64,000 nucleotides of DNA. Origin: Paenibacillus donghaensis (GTDB lineage Bacteria > Bacillota > Bacilli > Paenibacillales > Paenibacillaceae). The position numbers and the translations under genes were made by a program. Within the stretch, counting starts at the first letter, position 1. Every line of letters starts with the position of its first letter. The notes beneath the pieces are model-generated. The model had not been told where the DNA came from and ran no database searches. It saw only the letters and a program-made list of their open reading frames with translations. Location of the stretch: the NCBI RefSeq assembly GCF_002192415.1, contig NZ_CP021780.1, positions 8,432,001-8,496,000 of the forward strand, read 5' to 3'. Positions 33,325 to 42,515 of this stretch are shown one piece after another.

Positions 33325-33894
33325 ATGATTAGCGACAAACAGCTGGTGGAACGAATCTATGAAGGCCGCCCGGAGGCACTGGAGCCGCTCATCGGCAGAT
33401 ATAAGGACGATTTGTACCGCTTTTGCCGCCACTTGACCCTGAATTCAACCGATGCTGAGGATTTGTTCCAGGACGTATGGGTACGCGTGATCCGCAAATT
33501 GCATCAATATGACTGTGAGCGGCCGTTTAAAGCCTGGTTGTTTCAGGTCACCCTTAATCTCTACAGGGACAGCTACCGGAAATGGAAAAAACGCTGGAGG
33601 CTAATGGCGCTTGAGCCGGGTGCTGCAGATGCCACGCTGCTCCGAATCAAGGACACTGCTCCTCTGATGGAGGAGACGCTGCTGCAACGTGAGGAGCGTG
33701 CGGAACTGGAGACCAGCCTTCGCCGGCTGCCTAAACGTTATCTGGCACCCTTGACTCTTTATTATTATCAGGAATTCAGCTATGAAGAAATTGCTTATAT
33801 GCTGGACATTCCGCTTGGGACGGTGAAATCGAGGTTGAATCAGGGGAAAAAGCTGCTGAAGGAAATACTTAAGCAAGGGAAGGAAGGGACGTAA
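33325..33894 (+). CDS. ECF sigma factor, SigY-like
   Basis: A 189-residue RNA polymerase sigma factor of the ECF group. Sigma region 2 spans ~residues 10-80 (DLYRFCRHLTLNSTDAEDLFQDVWVRV, then KAWLFQVTLNLYRD). Sigma region 4 spans ~120-180 (YQEFSYEEIAYMLDIPLGTVKSRL, the helix-turn-helix). The ATG at 33325 follows GGCGGAGAAG; an in-frame GTG at 33298 is possible. Its stop overlaps the next gene. The operon plan (sigma, ~106-residue membrane protein, second small membrane protein) resembles the B. subtilis sigY-yxlC operon, which is the basis for the SigY-like label. Confidence 0.87.
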   Translation: MISDKQLVERIYEGRPEALEPLIGRYKDDLYRFCRHLTLNSTDAEDLFQDVWVRVIRKLHQYDCERPFKAWLFQVTLNLYRDSYRKWKKRWRLMALEPGAADATLLRIKDTAPLMEETLLQREERAELETSLRRLPKRYLAPLTLYYYQEFSYEEIAYMLDIPLGTVKSRLNQGKKLLKEILKQGKEGT

Positions 33895-34214
33895 TGGTGG
33901 AACCGCAGGAACAGATCTGGAGTGACTATTTCCGCAAGCCGCAAGCCGCGCCGTCACATCTGGTTCCGCAGACGCTGGAGCATCTCCGCAATAGGCAGGG
34001 AATGAATTATTGGCTGATGGTAGGACTGGGTCTCCTGAACTCACTGCTGCTTATTGCAGTAACCCTAGGGGTACTGTTCGCTCCGCTGCCTTTGCCGGGC
34101 AAGCTGGCGGCCTTACTCAGCATGATGCTGTGGCAGAGCGTTGCGGCAGCGGTGCTGCTGTTCTGTATCATGAAATCGGCCGTGGGCGGACCGAGTACAG
34201 AGGTGAAGAGATGA
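33894..34214 (+). CDS. Small membrane protein, probable anti-sigma factor (YxlC-like)
   Basis: A 106-residue protein. Residues 1-35 are a charged cytosolic segment, then two membrane segments (YWLMVGLGLLNSLLLIAVTLGVLF and the stretch around LLSMMLWQSVAAAVLLFCI). Length and position match YxlC, the anti-SigY factor of B. subtilis. The start overlaps the sigma stop (TAATG) and its stop overlaps the next start (ATGA), as expected for tight co-expression. The anti-sigma role is inferred from context. Confidence 0.7.
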   Translation: MVEPQEQIWSDYFRKPQAAPSHLVPQTLEHLRNRQGMNYWLMVGLGLLNSLLLIAVTLGVLFAPLPLPGKLAALLSMMLWQSVAAAVLLFCIMKSAVGGPSTEVKR

Positions 34215-34585
34215 CGCGCCGTTTCTCTCTGGCCATGATTTTGTTCTGGGTGCTTAGTATCGCGCTGCTACTGACGCTTGGCTTCGGCGCCTACTGGATG
34301 TTTCCTTACATTGAGGATGTCTACGGCGACAATATGCTCTGGGTGATGCTTGTAGGGGCAGTGCTGCTGGTGAGGCTGGGACTGAATGTGCCGATTGCAG
34401 TATTCATCTACAGAGATGCCTCCCGCCGGAGGCTGAACCGCTGGTTCTGGATGAGTGTGGTGCTGTATATCCCCAATTGGATCGGACTGATTATTTATAT
34501 GTTTGTGCGGCAGCAGAAGGCAGGACCGCCTGCTGTGGAGAGGCCGCTGCCACAGACCTGCCCGCATTGCGGCAAGCCAATATAA
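34211..34585 (+). CDS. Small membrane protein with C-terminal zinc-ribbon-like motif
   Basis: A 124-residue protein with three membrane segments (AMILFWVLSIALLLTLGF, WVMLVGAVLLVRLG, WMSVVLYIPNWIGLIIYMFV). It ends with CPHCGKPI, half of a zinc-ribbon. The segment IPNWIGLIIYMFVR resembles the PLDc_N-type membrane module seen in YxlE-like proteins. The start overlaps the preceding gene, so it is part of the sigma operon and may help hold or sense for the anti-sigma factor. Exact role unknown. Confidence 0.65.
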   Translation: MTRRFSLAMILFWVLSIALLLTLGFGAYWMFPYIEDVYGDNMLWVMLVGAVLLVRLGLNVPIAVFIYRDASRRRLNRWFWMSVVLYIPNWIGLIIYMFVRQQKAGPPAVERPLPQTCPHCGKPI

Positions 34586-34609
34586 TTACTATTAAGGGAG
34601 TGGACGACG

Positions 34610-35020
34610 ATGAGAATCAGAAGATGGAGCACTGTGCTGTTATTTGGGATATTGACGGCTCTTCTGCTGACAGGCTGTGATTTAAAAATGATGTACGCAG
34701 GCTCCAGCACCAAAGGCCATATCAAAGCTTCATATAAGCTGTTTACAGGTACAGATCAGAAGAGCATACAGCTGGAGAGCGGTGACATCTTAACTATTGA
34801 TTATAAATCTGAGGTAGACAAAGGTGAATTGTCGATGAAGCTGTTTAGTCCGGAGAATGAGCTGCTGCAAGAGCTCCCGGTGAATGAGGAAGGTAATCTG
34901 CAGTTGGAAGCCGAGCAGGACGGGAAATACAAGCTTAAGATCCATGGAGATCAAGCCAAAGGCAGCTTTGAGGTCAGTCTCGCCAAAGTTAAGGAGAACG
35001 ATAGTGACGCCGATAAATAG
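34610..35020 (+). CDS. Putative lipoprotein
   Basis: A 136-residue protein with a signal peptide and lipobox LLTGC (Cys near residue 23). The mature part is beta-rich and charged (DILTIDYKSEVDKGELSMKLF, GKYKLKIHGDQAKGSFEVSL), like small secreted beta-sandwich proteins that bear no known activity. It lies 24 bases after the sigma operon's third gene and could be a member or target of that operon. Confidence 0.7.
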   Translation: MRIRRWSTVLLFGILTALLLTGCDLKMMYAGSSTKGHIKASYKLFTGTDQKSIQLESGDILTIDYKSEVDKGELSMKLFSPENELLQELPVNEEGNLQLEAEQDGKYKLKIHGDQAKGSFEVSLAKVKENDSDADK

Positions 35021-35038
35021 CAAAGTTACATTCTAATG

Positions 35039-35093
35039 AAAAAAATCACAACAAACAATCCGCACGCGAATCTGCTGCGGATTGTTTGTTGTG
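35039..35093 (-). terminator. Terminator of the molybdate regulator gene
   Basis: CACAACAAACAATCCGC and its complement form a 17-bp perfect stem. On the minus strand it is followed by seven T (35039-35045). It may also act on the plus strand after the lipoprotein gene, but no T-run follows there. Confidence 0.85.
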
Positions 35094-35125
35094 TGAAGTC
35101 TAAACATGTAGAGGCTACACGCTAA

Positions 35126-36124
35126 TCAAGGCGTCTCATAAATGATGGTTCCGGTCTCGCTGAGATCGTAGCCGTGAATGGAGCCAAGCTCATTGCGGAA
35201 CGCCTCGGAGCGCAGGGTATCCAGCACGGCGGCAATCCAGCCCTCACGACCGGGCTGCTTGACCATGACCAGATCATACTGCTCCTGAACAAGCGGAACA
35301 AACTCAACGCCATCAATGATTCTGGCAGCCTTCTCTGTGCCGATGCCGACATCGGCTTCCCCTCTGGCCACCCGTCCGGCTACGGCCAGATGGCTGTTCT
35401 CTACGGTCTGATAGCCTTGAATGTCCGTGGCACGGATGCCGTGCAGACGCAGCTGCTCATCCAGCAGCACGCGGGCTCCGGAGCCTTGTTCACGGTTAAC
35501 CAGACGCAGACCGGGCTGGTCCAGCTGGGACCACTCGCGTAATCCCAAAGGGTTGCCTGCCCGGACGTAGAGTCCGGCACTGCGGGTCAGCATGCGGACT
35601 ACGATATAAGAGAATCCCACCAGCAGCCTGCGGATGTAGGGCAGATTGTATTCGCCGGTATCGCCGTCCAGCAGATGGGTGCTGACGATGTCGGATTCCC
35701 CGTGATACATCGCGATCAGGCTGTCCAGGCTTCCGGCATAGGAGCGGAGCGGACGCGCTGAAGGCAGCGAGCGCTCCAGATGGGTAGCCAGAATATCCAG
35801 CGACATATCCTGGCCGGTTATGACAATGTTCACCGGAGCTGTTTTGCCGCTATGGAGCTGTGAAGATCTGGGGCCGATGGCTTCGTTGGAGGAGGCGGAG
35901 AGTGAAGGCGATGCTGCCACGCCATGCCCGCTTGCTGTGGCGGTTGAAGTCAGGCTGCGCGAATTCTGTTTGTAAGCCTCCAGGTCGGAGAGGTCGACAC
36001 GCATCTGCTTGCCGACCCGGTAGGAGGGCAGCTCGCCTTTTTTGATCAGGTCATAAACCTTTAATTTCGAAATCTTCAGCAGCCCGGCGATTTCTTCGGT
36101 TGTGAAGGATGTATGCTCAGACAT
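35126..36124 (-). CDS. One-component regulator: excisionase-type HTH plus molybdate-type binding domain (YvgK-like)
   Basis: A 332-residue regulator. Residues ~5-52 are an excisionase/MerR-like helix-turn-helix (TTEEIAGLLKISKLKVYDLI, then GKQMRVDLSDLEAY). A Ser/Ala-rich linker (~55-95) joins it to a periplasmic-binding-protein-like domain (~97-330): NIVITGQDMSLDILATHL, then VNREQGSGARVLLDE and VARGEADVGIGTEKAA, like the molybdate-binding PBP_like family. Similar B. subtilis YvgK sits next to modAB-like genes. Here it is on the opposite strand, 2 kb from modAB, with the sigma operon between. Its own upstream region has GGTTGATAA twice (36228 and 36254). Confidence 0.8.
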   Translation of the reverse strand: MSEHTSFTTEEIAGLLKISKLKVYDLIKKGELPSYRVGKQMRVDLSDLEAYKQNSRSLTSTATASGHGVAASPSLSASSNEAIGPRSSQLHSGKTAPVNIVITGQDMSLDILATHLERSLPSARPLRSYAGSLDSLIAMYHGESDIVSTHLLDGDTGEYNLPYIRRLLVGFSYIVVRMLTRSAGLYVRAGNPLGLREWSQLDQPGLRLVNREQGSGARVLLDEQLRLHGIRATDIQGYQTVENSHLAVAGRVARGEADVGIGTEKAARIIDGVEFVPLVQEQYDLVMVKQPGREGWIAAVLDTLRSEAFRNELGSIHGYDLSETGTIIYETP

Positions 36125-36227
36125 AAATAAAGCCTCCTAGGATGGTTTAACACGGCATTCCAAAGTACATTATAATAGCACAAGACTACCTTATTTTGTT
36201 ATCCTCCGCAATTGCCGGAACCAAGCG

Positions 36228-36262
36228 GGTTGATAACCTAACACGTGCAGTCAGGTTGATAA
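36228..36262. promoter_or_regulatory. Repeated GGTTGATAA sites in the regulator/dgt intergenic region
   Basis: GGTTGATAA occurs at 36228-36236 (there extended to the palindrome GGTTGATAACC) and again at 36254-36262, 26 bases apart. The 212-base divergent region also holds a TATAAT (36292-36297) oriented toward dgt. The protein that binds is not known; autoregulation by the adjacent molybdate-type regulator is one option. Confidence 0.4.
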
Positions 36263-36336
36263 AATTTTCACTTTCAGATATGAAAATGTCTTATAATGAA
36301 AACCTAAATACAGATTAAGGGATAGGGGCAGGGAGT

Positions 36337-37746
36337 ATGACACTAATCGAACAAAGAGAGCATCGGCAGTATCCGGAGATCACCCGCCTGGAAACCTCAA
36401 GAGCTGCTTACGAACGTGATTATTCGCGTCTGATTCATTCACCGACCTTCCGCCGGCTGCAGGGCAAATCACAGGTTTTTGGCGCAGGCACCGGCGATTA
36501 TTACCGGACGCGCCTCACTCACTCGCTGGAGGTGGCGCAGATTGCCCGCGAGGCAGCCAAAAGCCTGCTCCGCTCCTACCCGGAGGTAGAAACCGGACGG
36601 GCAGAGAATCCGGGACTGGTCATCGATCCCGAGGTGGTGGAATGTGCGGCAATTGCCCATGATTTCGGCCACCCGCCGTTTGGGCACAAGGGTGAAGAGG
36701 TGCTTGACAGCATTCTGGAGCGGCTGATTGAAGACAAAACACTGGAAGAGGCGCGGCGGGCAGGCGCAGGTCCGGTGCAGCAGCAGCTGATTCAGGAGAC
36801 TACGAAGCGGCGCTACGAGCATTTTGAGGGTAATGCCCATAATTTCCGGCTAATTATGTTCCTGGAGAAACGCGAGAATATCGACGGGCTGAACCTGTCC
36901 GATGCGGTGCTGCTGGGAATTAACAAATATCCTTTTCCCGGTACGGTGCTGAAGAAGGGGATGTACCTGCATGAATGGGAGTATATCTCTGAGATTCGCA
37001 GCCAGTGGGGCATTCCTGCCGGCAAGAAGACGCTGGAGGCCCAACTGATGGATCTGTGCGACGATATTGCTTATTCGGCCCATGACCTGGAGGATGGCAT
37101 CAAGGCGGGCAAGATTGAGGTCCACGAGCATTTTATGCATGATGCGTATACCCAGCAGCTGGTCGCCGAGAAAATCACCACCTTGGAGGATTTCTTCTGG
37201 CTGGGGTGGAAGGAAGAGAACATCAGAGTGAAAGTGGCGGAGGTGCTCAGTTCCTTTCTGCGCGTCTGGATGGAGAAGATGCCCACCTGTGAGAATGATT
37301 ATTCCCGTACCCGCCGTGAAGTGAAGGCTTATTGGGTCAGCACCTTTGTCGCAAGCCTGGGGGTCATTGAGGATGGAGACTGGAAGAAGGTCACCTTCAT
37401 CAAGGACGGCCGGGAGGATGAGGACATGCTGCGGACTGTAAGTGTGCTTAAGAGCTTCGCCTGGGTGACGATGATTCGTGATTTGCGTGTACAGCGGCTG
37501 CAGAAGAGGAGCGAATGGATTCTGCGGCGCCTCTGGGGCGCATTCAACGATCCGGACACGTCCAAGGCGATTATTCCCTCCGATTGGCTGCAGCGCTTCG
37601 AGAAGGACCAACGACAGCAGAAGCCGATCTGGACCTGGGAGCATATGGTGATCGATTATATCGCAGGCATGACCGATGCTTTTGCCGAGAAAATATACAA
37701 TGAATTGTACGGACTTAAGGTAGGCTCCATTTATGATTTGGATTAA
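36337..37746 (+). CDS. dgt: Deoxyguanosinetriphosphate triphosphohydrolase
   Basis: A 469-residue HD-domain enzyme that splits dGTP into deoxyguanosine and triphosphate. N-terminal FRRLQGKSQVF and TRLTHSLEVAQIAR (metal His) precede the HD motif in IAHDFGHPPFGHKGEE near residues 110-125, and later DDIAYSAHDLEDG gives the distal Asp. Length fits the dGTPase family. GGGAG precedes the ATG. The gene is monocistronic, followed by a likely terminator. Some family members act on other dNTPs. Confidence 0.9.
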   Translation: MTLIEQREHRQYPEITRLETSRAAYERDYSRLIHSPTFRRLQGKSQVFGAGTGDYYRTRLTHSLEVAQIAREAAKSLLRSYPEVETGRAENPGLVIDPEVVECAAIAHDFGHPPFGHKGEEVLDSILERLIEDKTLEEARRAGAGPVQQQLIQETTKRRYEHFEGNAHNFRLIMFLEKRENIDGLNLSDAVLLGINKYPFPGTVLKKGMYLHEWEYISEIRSQWGIPAGKKTLEAQLMDLCDDIAYSAHDLEDGIKAGKIEVHEHFMHDAYTQQLVAEKITTLEDFFWLGWKEENIRVKVAEVLSSFLRVWMEKMPTCENDYSRTRREVKAYWVSTFVASLGVIEDGDWKKVTFIKDGREDEDMLRTVSVLKSFAWVTMIRDLRVQRLQKRSEWILRRLWGAFNDPDTSKAIIPSDWLQRFEKDQRQQKPIWTWEHMVIDYIAGMTDAFAEKIYNELYGLKVGSIYDLD

Positions 37747-37760
37747 AAGATAAGGTTGTA

Positions 37761-37836
37761 GAGGCAGAGGCTGCTCCCCGGCCGCTTCGGGAGGAATGTA
37801 GATCTGGAGGCGGGGCTGGGTGGAGCCTCCTCTTTT
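37761..37836 (+). terminator. Probable terminator of dgt
   Basis: An imperfect long stem (GAGGCAGAGGCT against GGAGCCTCCTC) with an inner CCCG/CGGG arm ends in five T. Confidence 0.55.
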
Positions 37837-37924
37837 TGAATTTTTATGAAAATGAAAATTGAATGTTGAAAATTATATAAATTTCCTGAAAATGGAGCTG
37901 TAACTAAACCTGGGAGGCGTACAT

Positions 37925-39700
37925 ATGAGTACAGAACTGATAACTTCAGAAAAGAACAAAAAACGTTTCACAGGAAAGCTTGGCAGATCTGTGCAAAAGC
38001 GCATGGAAAGCATTGGTTTCAAAATGGCAGCAGGTTATGCAGCATTGGCCCTGTTTGTGATCCTGATCGGCGGAATCTCGCTGTTCCAGATGTACCAAAT
38101 GCAAGATAATACCAGCGCCATTGTAGAGCAGGTCTTGCCCGATATGGACAAGATTCAGGAGATCAATTATGCCACGGAGCATATTATGGCTATAAGCCTG
38201 CAGCATTTCCAAAGCAAGGATCAGGCGGTAAAACAAAAGCTGGAGCAGGAAAGAGATCAATTTATCCACAAAGTCGCAGGAACGATGAAGAGCTACGAAC
38301 AATCCCTCGACCTTCAAGCGCAGACGGAGCAATTTCAGAGCTTGCGCAAAAAATGGGATGAGTACATGATGATGAATTCTCAAGCGGTGAAGCTTAGCGC
38401 CGAAGGCGATCAGGAGCTGGCTCTGGAGGTGTCGAACAAGGGAGTCGCCGCCTTTAATTCCATGCAGGTTGATCTGGAGGCATTGGTTAAGCACAGCCAG
38501 GATGAAGCAGCAGTCTTGGGAGCCCTGTCCGTAAGCAAGTTTCACACGTCTCGCACCCTGATCTACATCATTGTAACAGTAGTGCTTCTTATCATAGCGG
38601 GACTTAACCTGGTGATTCACCGCAATATGATCAAACCGCTTAAGCAAGTAACAGGGCATCTGAAGCATATCTCGGCCGGTGATCTGACTCAACCGGATAC
38701 ACTGATTACAAATACAGATGAAGTGGGTCAGCTGGGAGCAACGGTGAATGAAATGAACAAGGCTCTGCTGGGCATTGTGCAGCAGATCAGAGGAGTGTCG
38801 CAAGGAATCGGCGGACAGAGTGAAACCTTACAGCAGGCGATACTGGAGACCAAGGAAGGCGGTCTGCAGATCGCAGCCACCATGGAAGAACTGGCAGCCG
38901 GCTCTGCCAGCCAGGCCGAGGCGGCTGTGGACGCTTCCAAGGCGGTCGATGATCTGAACGCGCTGATTGAGGATTTTGCAGGCAAAGGGCAAGAGCTGTC
39001 GCTTCATTCCCATGAGGTATCGCTCCAAGGGGAGAAGGGCCGGACTTTAATGGACAGCTCTGTGGCGCAGATGGAGCAGATTTCCCGTGCTGTAGCCCAA
39101 TCCATGATAAGAGTAGAAGAGCTGAATCTCAAGAATCAAGGCATCTTCCAGCTGGTTGGCTCCATCCGCAATATAGCAGAGCAGACCCATCTGCTGGCGA
39201 TTAACGCAGCCATTGAAGCCGCCCGGGCCGGTGAGCAAGGCCGCGGGTTCGCGGTGGTCGCCATGGAGGTCCGCAAGCTGTCTGAAGAGGTTCAGCAGAC
39301 GGTTGCCGAGATTACGGGCATTACCGAGGGCATTCAGCAGGACTCACGGGATGTGGTAGAACAGCTGGAGGCTGGCGTATCCCAAACGGAAGAAGGCAGC
39401 CGTCAAATTAGGCTGACCGGTGAGGCATTGGGAGAGATCAACAGATCTGTCGGCAGAATGGCGGCAACCATAGATGCGATGGGGGCTGAGCTGCAGTTGA
39501 TGAACGAGGCCAGTGAATCGATGAAGGATTTCAGCCAGCATACCTCAGCATTATCCCAGCAATCGGCGGCCGGTGTTGAGGAAACCTCGGCCTCTGCGCT
39601 TCAACAGGTCAAGGCCACCGATGATTTGGCCGGAGGAATTGAATATTTGAAGCAGCTGAGCGGTGAGCTTGAAGAATCCGTAACCCGCTTCAAGGTATAA
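37925..39700 (+). CDS. Methyl-accepting chemotaxis protein
   Basis: A 591-residue transmembrane chemoreceptor. TM1 is at ~35-58 and TM2 at ~208-230, enclosing a helical four-helix-bundle sensor (~60-205). A HAMP domain (~230-285, [19 protein letters not shown]) and the signalling coiled coil follow. The conserved tip is [18 protein letters not shown] then [16 protein letters not shown]. It signals to CheA through CheW. The ligand is unknown. The gene is alone, with a terminator at 39705. Confidence 0.92.
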   Translation: MSTELITSEKNKKRFTGKLGRSVQKRMESIGFKMAAGYAALALFVILIGGISLFQMYQMQDNTSAIVEQVLPDMDKIQEINYATEHIMAISLQHFQSKDQAVKQKLEQERDQFIHKVAGTMKSYEQSLDLQAQTEQFQSLRKKWDEYMMMNSQAVKLSAEGDQELALEVSNKGVAAFNSMQVDLEALVKHSQDEAAVLGALSVSKFHTSRTLIYIIVTVVLLIIAGLNLVIHRNMIKPLKQVTGHLKHISAGDLTQPDTLITNTDEVGQLGATVNEMNKALLGIVQQIRGVSQGIGGQSETLQQAILETKEGGLQIAATMEELAAGSASQAEAAVDASKAVDDLNALIEDFAGKGQELSLHSHEVSLQGEKGRTLMDSSVAQMEQISRAVAQSMIRVEELNLKNQGIFQLVGSIRNIAEQTHLLAINAAIEAARAGEQGRGFAVVAMEVRKLSEEVQQTVAEITGITEGIQQDSRDVVEQLEAGVSQTEEGSRQIRLTGEALGEINRSVGRMAATIDAMGAELQLMNEASESMKDFSQHTSALSQQSAAGVEETSASALQQVKATDDLAGGIEYLKQLSGELEESVTRFKV

Positions 39701-39704
39701 GCAC

Positions 39705-39751
39705 AAGGGGTATTCCGCAAGGCCGTTAGAACGGCTGCGGAATACCCCTTT
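39705..39751. terminator. Probable terminator between the chemoreceptor and hydroxyacid dehydrogenase genes
   Basis: A 15-bp perfect stem (AAGGGGTATTCCGCA and complement) with an inner CCGTT/AACGG arm. The T-run is short on both sides. It lies between convergent genes and may serve both. Confidence 0.7.
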
Positions 39752-39754
39752 GCT

Positions 39755-39790
39755 CAAATATAAGATTCTTTAGGGTTCACACCATAAATT
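39755..39790. repeat. Partial AAATATAA repeat after a terminator
   Basis: CAAATATAAGATTCTTTAGG and then TTCACACCATAAATTA follow the left half of the 101-bp unit. The palindromic half is missing. Confidence 0.45.
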
Positions 39791-39802
39791 AGAGACTGAA
39801 AT

Positions 39803-40759
39803 TTAATACTGGCGGCTGTAATCTACCTGGTTGCGGGCAAGCTTGCCTGATTCCAGATATGTCTTCAGGTTGTCTGTAACAATCTCAACGACCCGGTCCG
39901 CGTAACGATCCGTTGTTCCTGCATTATGCGGGGTGATAACCACCTGCTCCATCGCCCAGAGCGGGTGATCCTCAGGCAGCGGTTCCTGCTCGAACACGTC
40001 AAGCCCTGCTCCGCGCAGTCGGCCGCTGTTAAGGGCCTCCAGGAGCGCCTCGGTGTTCGTTGTCGCTCCCCGCCCGATATTAATGTAATACGAGCCTTGC
40101 TTGAAGGCCGAGAAGACAGTGGCATCGAACAGCTGCGTGGTTTCGTCTGTGAGCGGCAGGGTGTTGATGATGAAATCCCCTTCACCGACGGCATCTTGCA
40201 ATTGTCTGGTGGAGACCACGCGGTCAAAGTGCTCGGCAGACTTGCCGGAACGGCTGATCCCGAGCGTCTTCATGTGGAAGGCCTTGGCAATGCGGGCCGT
40301 TTCGCTGCCGATGGAGCCGGTGCCGGCAATAACGGCTGTTTTGCCGGTGAGCTCGCTCTCACTGCCCTCCGAGCCCCAATGGCGTTTCTGTTGATTGCGC
40401 ACGGCTGTATGCAGGTTGCGGGTGAAGAGCAGCATGAACCCGAAGATGACCGCAGCAATGGGCTGGGCGTGAACTCCGCTGGAATTGGTCAGCAGAATGC
40501 CGCGCTCTTCCAGCTTGCCGAGTGGCATCTTCTCCACGCCGGCCGACCAGGCCTGTACCCAGCGCAGCGGGGAATCAGGCTGCAGTACCGTATCACTGAT
40601 GCCTTTGGCCCAGCCAATTATAATCTCCGCTTCGGCAAGTTGCTGAAGATCGGGCTGCTTGGTGTCTCCTTGCAGAAGTGTATAACCCGGCGCGGCAGCT
40701 CGGATGCACTCTTGCTGCTCGGATGTGAGCTTCTGTAAACAAACAATGGATTTAGTCAT
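39803..40759 (-). CDS. D-2-hydroxyacid dehydrogenase family protein
   Basis: A 318-residue NAD-dependent oxidoreductase of the 2-hydroxyacid dehydrogenase family. The cofactor site is IAGTGSIGSETAR; NTLPLTDETTQLF and INIGRGATTNTEALLEAL follow, and the catalytic His is in VVITPHNAG with the paired Glu in VFEQEPLPEDHPLW. Substrate may be a 2-ketoacid such as glyoxylate or hydroxypyruvate; sequence does not say. GGAGGC precedes the ATG on the minus strand. The gene is monocistronic. Confidence 0.87.
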   Translation of the reverse strand: MTKSIVCLQKLTSEQQECIRAAAPGYTLLQGDTKQPDLQQLAEAEIIIGWAKGISDTVLQPDSPLRWVQAWSAGVEKMPLGKLEERGILLTNSSGVHAQPIAAVIFGFMLLFTRNLHTAVRNQQKRHWGSEGSESELTGKTAVIAGTGSIGSETARIAKAFHMKTLGISRSGKSAEHFDRVVSTRQLQDAVGEGDFIINTLPLTDETTQLFDATVFSAFKQGSYYINIGRGATTNTEALLEALNSGRLRGAGLDVFEQEPLPEDHPLWAMEQVVITPHNAGTTDRYADRVVEIVTDNLKTYLESGKLARNQVDYSRQY

Positions 40760-40850
40760 GCGGGTGCCTCCTGTTAGTAGAAATATTGGACGAGATTAGA
40801 GGGTAAGATAAATTAAGGATAACAAATCTACGGGAAAAGGTGAAATTTCA

Positions 40851-41456
40851 ATGGAAATGAAGGGAATCAATGACGAAACCGAACGTTTATTTATAGCTGT
40901 GCCCTTACCCCGTGAACTGCAGGGGATTGTGGGTGAGCAGTGCGGCAGACTGTCCCGGAAGCTGCAGTTTGCCAAATGGACACATCCGCAGGATTATCAT
41001 ATTACTTTGCAATTTATGGGGGATATTCCAATTCGCAATATTCCGCCCTTACTAGAAGCGCTCCAAGAGGCTGAAAAGGGTATGAAGCCCTTCAAGCTAT
41101 CCCTGCACACGTGGGGAATCTTTGGTCTTCCTGAAGCACCACGTGTGCTATGGGCCGGGATTTCCGGTGAGCTCGACAAGCTGGAGGAGCTGCATCGGTC
41201 GGTAACTAACACTACCCGTCTATTGGGTTATTCAAACGAGGCAAGACCCTATAAACCGCATCTGACCCTTGCCCGAAAATATCGCGATCCCGAGCCATTT
41301 ACCGCCGCCAGGCTTGCCGACACCCTAGGTTCTGGAGCTGATTCTGCTCTGCCTGGCGGGGGTGAAGACTGGACGGTTGACAGGTTTGTGGTGTATGCTA
41401 CCAGGATGAATGCCGTTCCTATGTATGAAATGATCGAAAATATGACATTTTTCTAA
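40851..41456 (+). CDS. thpR: RNA 2',3'-cyclic phosphodiesterase
   Basis: A 201-residue LigT/2H phosphoesterase superfamily member. The two HxTx motifs are HITLQFMG (residues ~44-51) and HLTLARKY (~140-147). N-terminal RLFIAVPLP is a family hallmark. It opens or hydrolyses 2',3'-cyclic phosphates on RNA ends in vitro; the cellular role is unclear in the family. A weak AAAGGTG precedes the ATG. It precedes a cell-wall hydrolase gene by 79 bases. Confidence 0.88.
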   Translation: MEMKGINDETERLFIAVPLPRELQGIVGEQCGRLSRKLQFAKWTHPQDYHITLQFMGDIPIRNIPPLLEALQEAEKGMKPFKLSLHTWGIFGLPEAPRVLWAGISGELDKLEELHRSVTNTTRLLGYSNEARPYKPHLTLARKYRDPEPFTAARLADTLGSGADSALPGGGEDWTVDRFVVYATRMNAVPMYEMIENMTFF

Positions 41457-41535
41457 AAAAATCGACAGTAAGTTTTCAAAGCTTCCAGTTTCGGTTACAT
41501 ACAATAGGAATGTGCCGTAAATTAGGAGGTAAAAA

Positions 41536-42438
41536 ATGTTAATTTTTAAACAAAACCGCTATATTGCGCTGTTGGTGGGCGTAATCCTAGTGTGTTTCTC
41601 TGCTATAAGTTTAATGAGTTACGGACAGGTTGCCGAGGGTGGAGTGCAGGAAACAACGGCAAAGCTTGCCAATAAGCCGTCCACTACTGCTTCCGGACTG
41701 CTTCGCACTTCGCTGCTTCCAGACAGGACCCGCACAGCGGCACAGCAGTCGAAGCTGAAAGCCGCTGTAATCCAGCTTAGTCCCGCATGGACCCCTGAGC
41801 ATCATGTGGAAATGCTCAGCTATAAGGATCTGGAGATCCTGAAGCAGCAGAAGCTGGCCCGCGAGAAGGCCAGTCAGGCCCAAGCTGTCATGAGCGCAAC
41901 CAAAGCCGCTGCGCTCAAAGCGAAGCAGCAGGCCCAAACCGTAACGAAGGGGAGTCAGACCGCAAGCAAGAAGGTCGCGGCATCTCTGCAACATCCCCCC
42001 ACCACATTGTTCTTCACTCGGACCAAGCTATTACCCCAGGATCAGCAGAGCAAAGCTACCTGGAACTACACAGTATCCGACGAAGACCTGCTTCTGCTGC
42101 AGAAGATTGTTATGGCAGAAGCGGAAGGCGAACCGTACCAGGGCAAAGTGGCAGTTGCCAACGTTGTTCTGAACCGGCTGCGGTCAGCCAATTTTCCCGA
42201 CACGATTTACAAGGTTATCTATCAAAAAAGCCAGTTCAGTCCAGTGGCGAACGGGCGTCTTAAGCGTGTCAAACCGAATAAGGACAGCGTACAAGCAGTG
42301 AACGCCGCACTCTCAGGAGTGAAGGAGGTCACAGATGATACGTACTTCTTTCTGTCGCTTACGCTTGCGCAGGATCTGACGGTTCATCATTCACAGACCT
42401 ATGCCAAAACGATTGGCAATCATACCTTCTACAAATAA
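41536..42438 (+). CDS. Cell wall hydrolase, SleB/Hydrolase_2 domain
   Basis: A 300-residue exported protein. The N-terminus (LLVGVILVCFSAISLMSYG) is a signal anchor. Residues ~45-170 are Ala, Lys and Gln rich and unstructured or coiled. Residues ~175-298 form the SleB-type domain: DLLLLQKIVMAEAEGEPYQGKVAVANVV carries the catalytic Glu, then QFSPVANGRLKR. SleB-like enzymes cleave peptidoglycan, often during spore germination. No peptidoglycan-binding domain is seen, so a vegetative or sporulation role cannot be chosen. TTAGGAGG lies before the ATG. Confidence 0.85.
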   Translation: MLIFKQNRYIALLVGVILVCFSAISLMSYGQVAEGGVQETTAKLANKPSTTASGLLRTSLLPDRTRTAAQQSKLKAAVIQLSPAWTPEHHVEMLSYKDLEILKQQKLAREKASQAQAVMSATKAAALKAKQQAQTVTKGSQTASKKVAASLQHPPTTLFFTRTKLLPQDQQSKATWNYTVSDEDLLLLQKIVMAEAEGEPYQGKVAVANVVLNRLRSANFPDTIYKVIYQKSQFSPVANGRLKRVKPNKDSVQAVNAALSGVKEVTDDTYFFLSLTLAQDLTVHHSQTYAKTIGNHTFYK

Positions 42439-42515
42439 AAAACTTCCGTAATGCGACCCAAAGCCTGATATAGGGTAAACTTATTCTATACAAACCTGGA
42501 GGTGACGCAGCAGTT

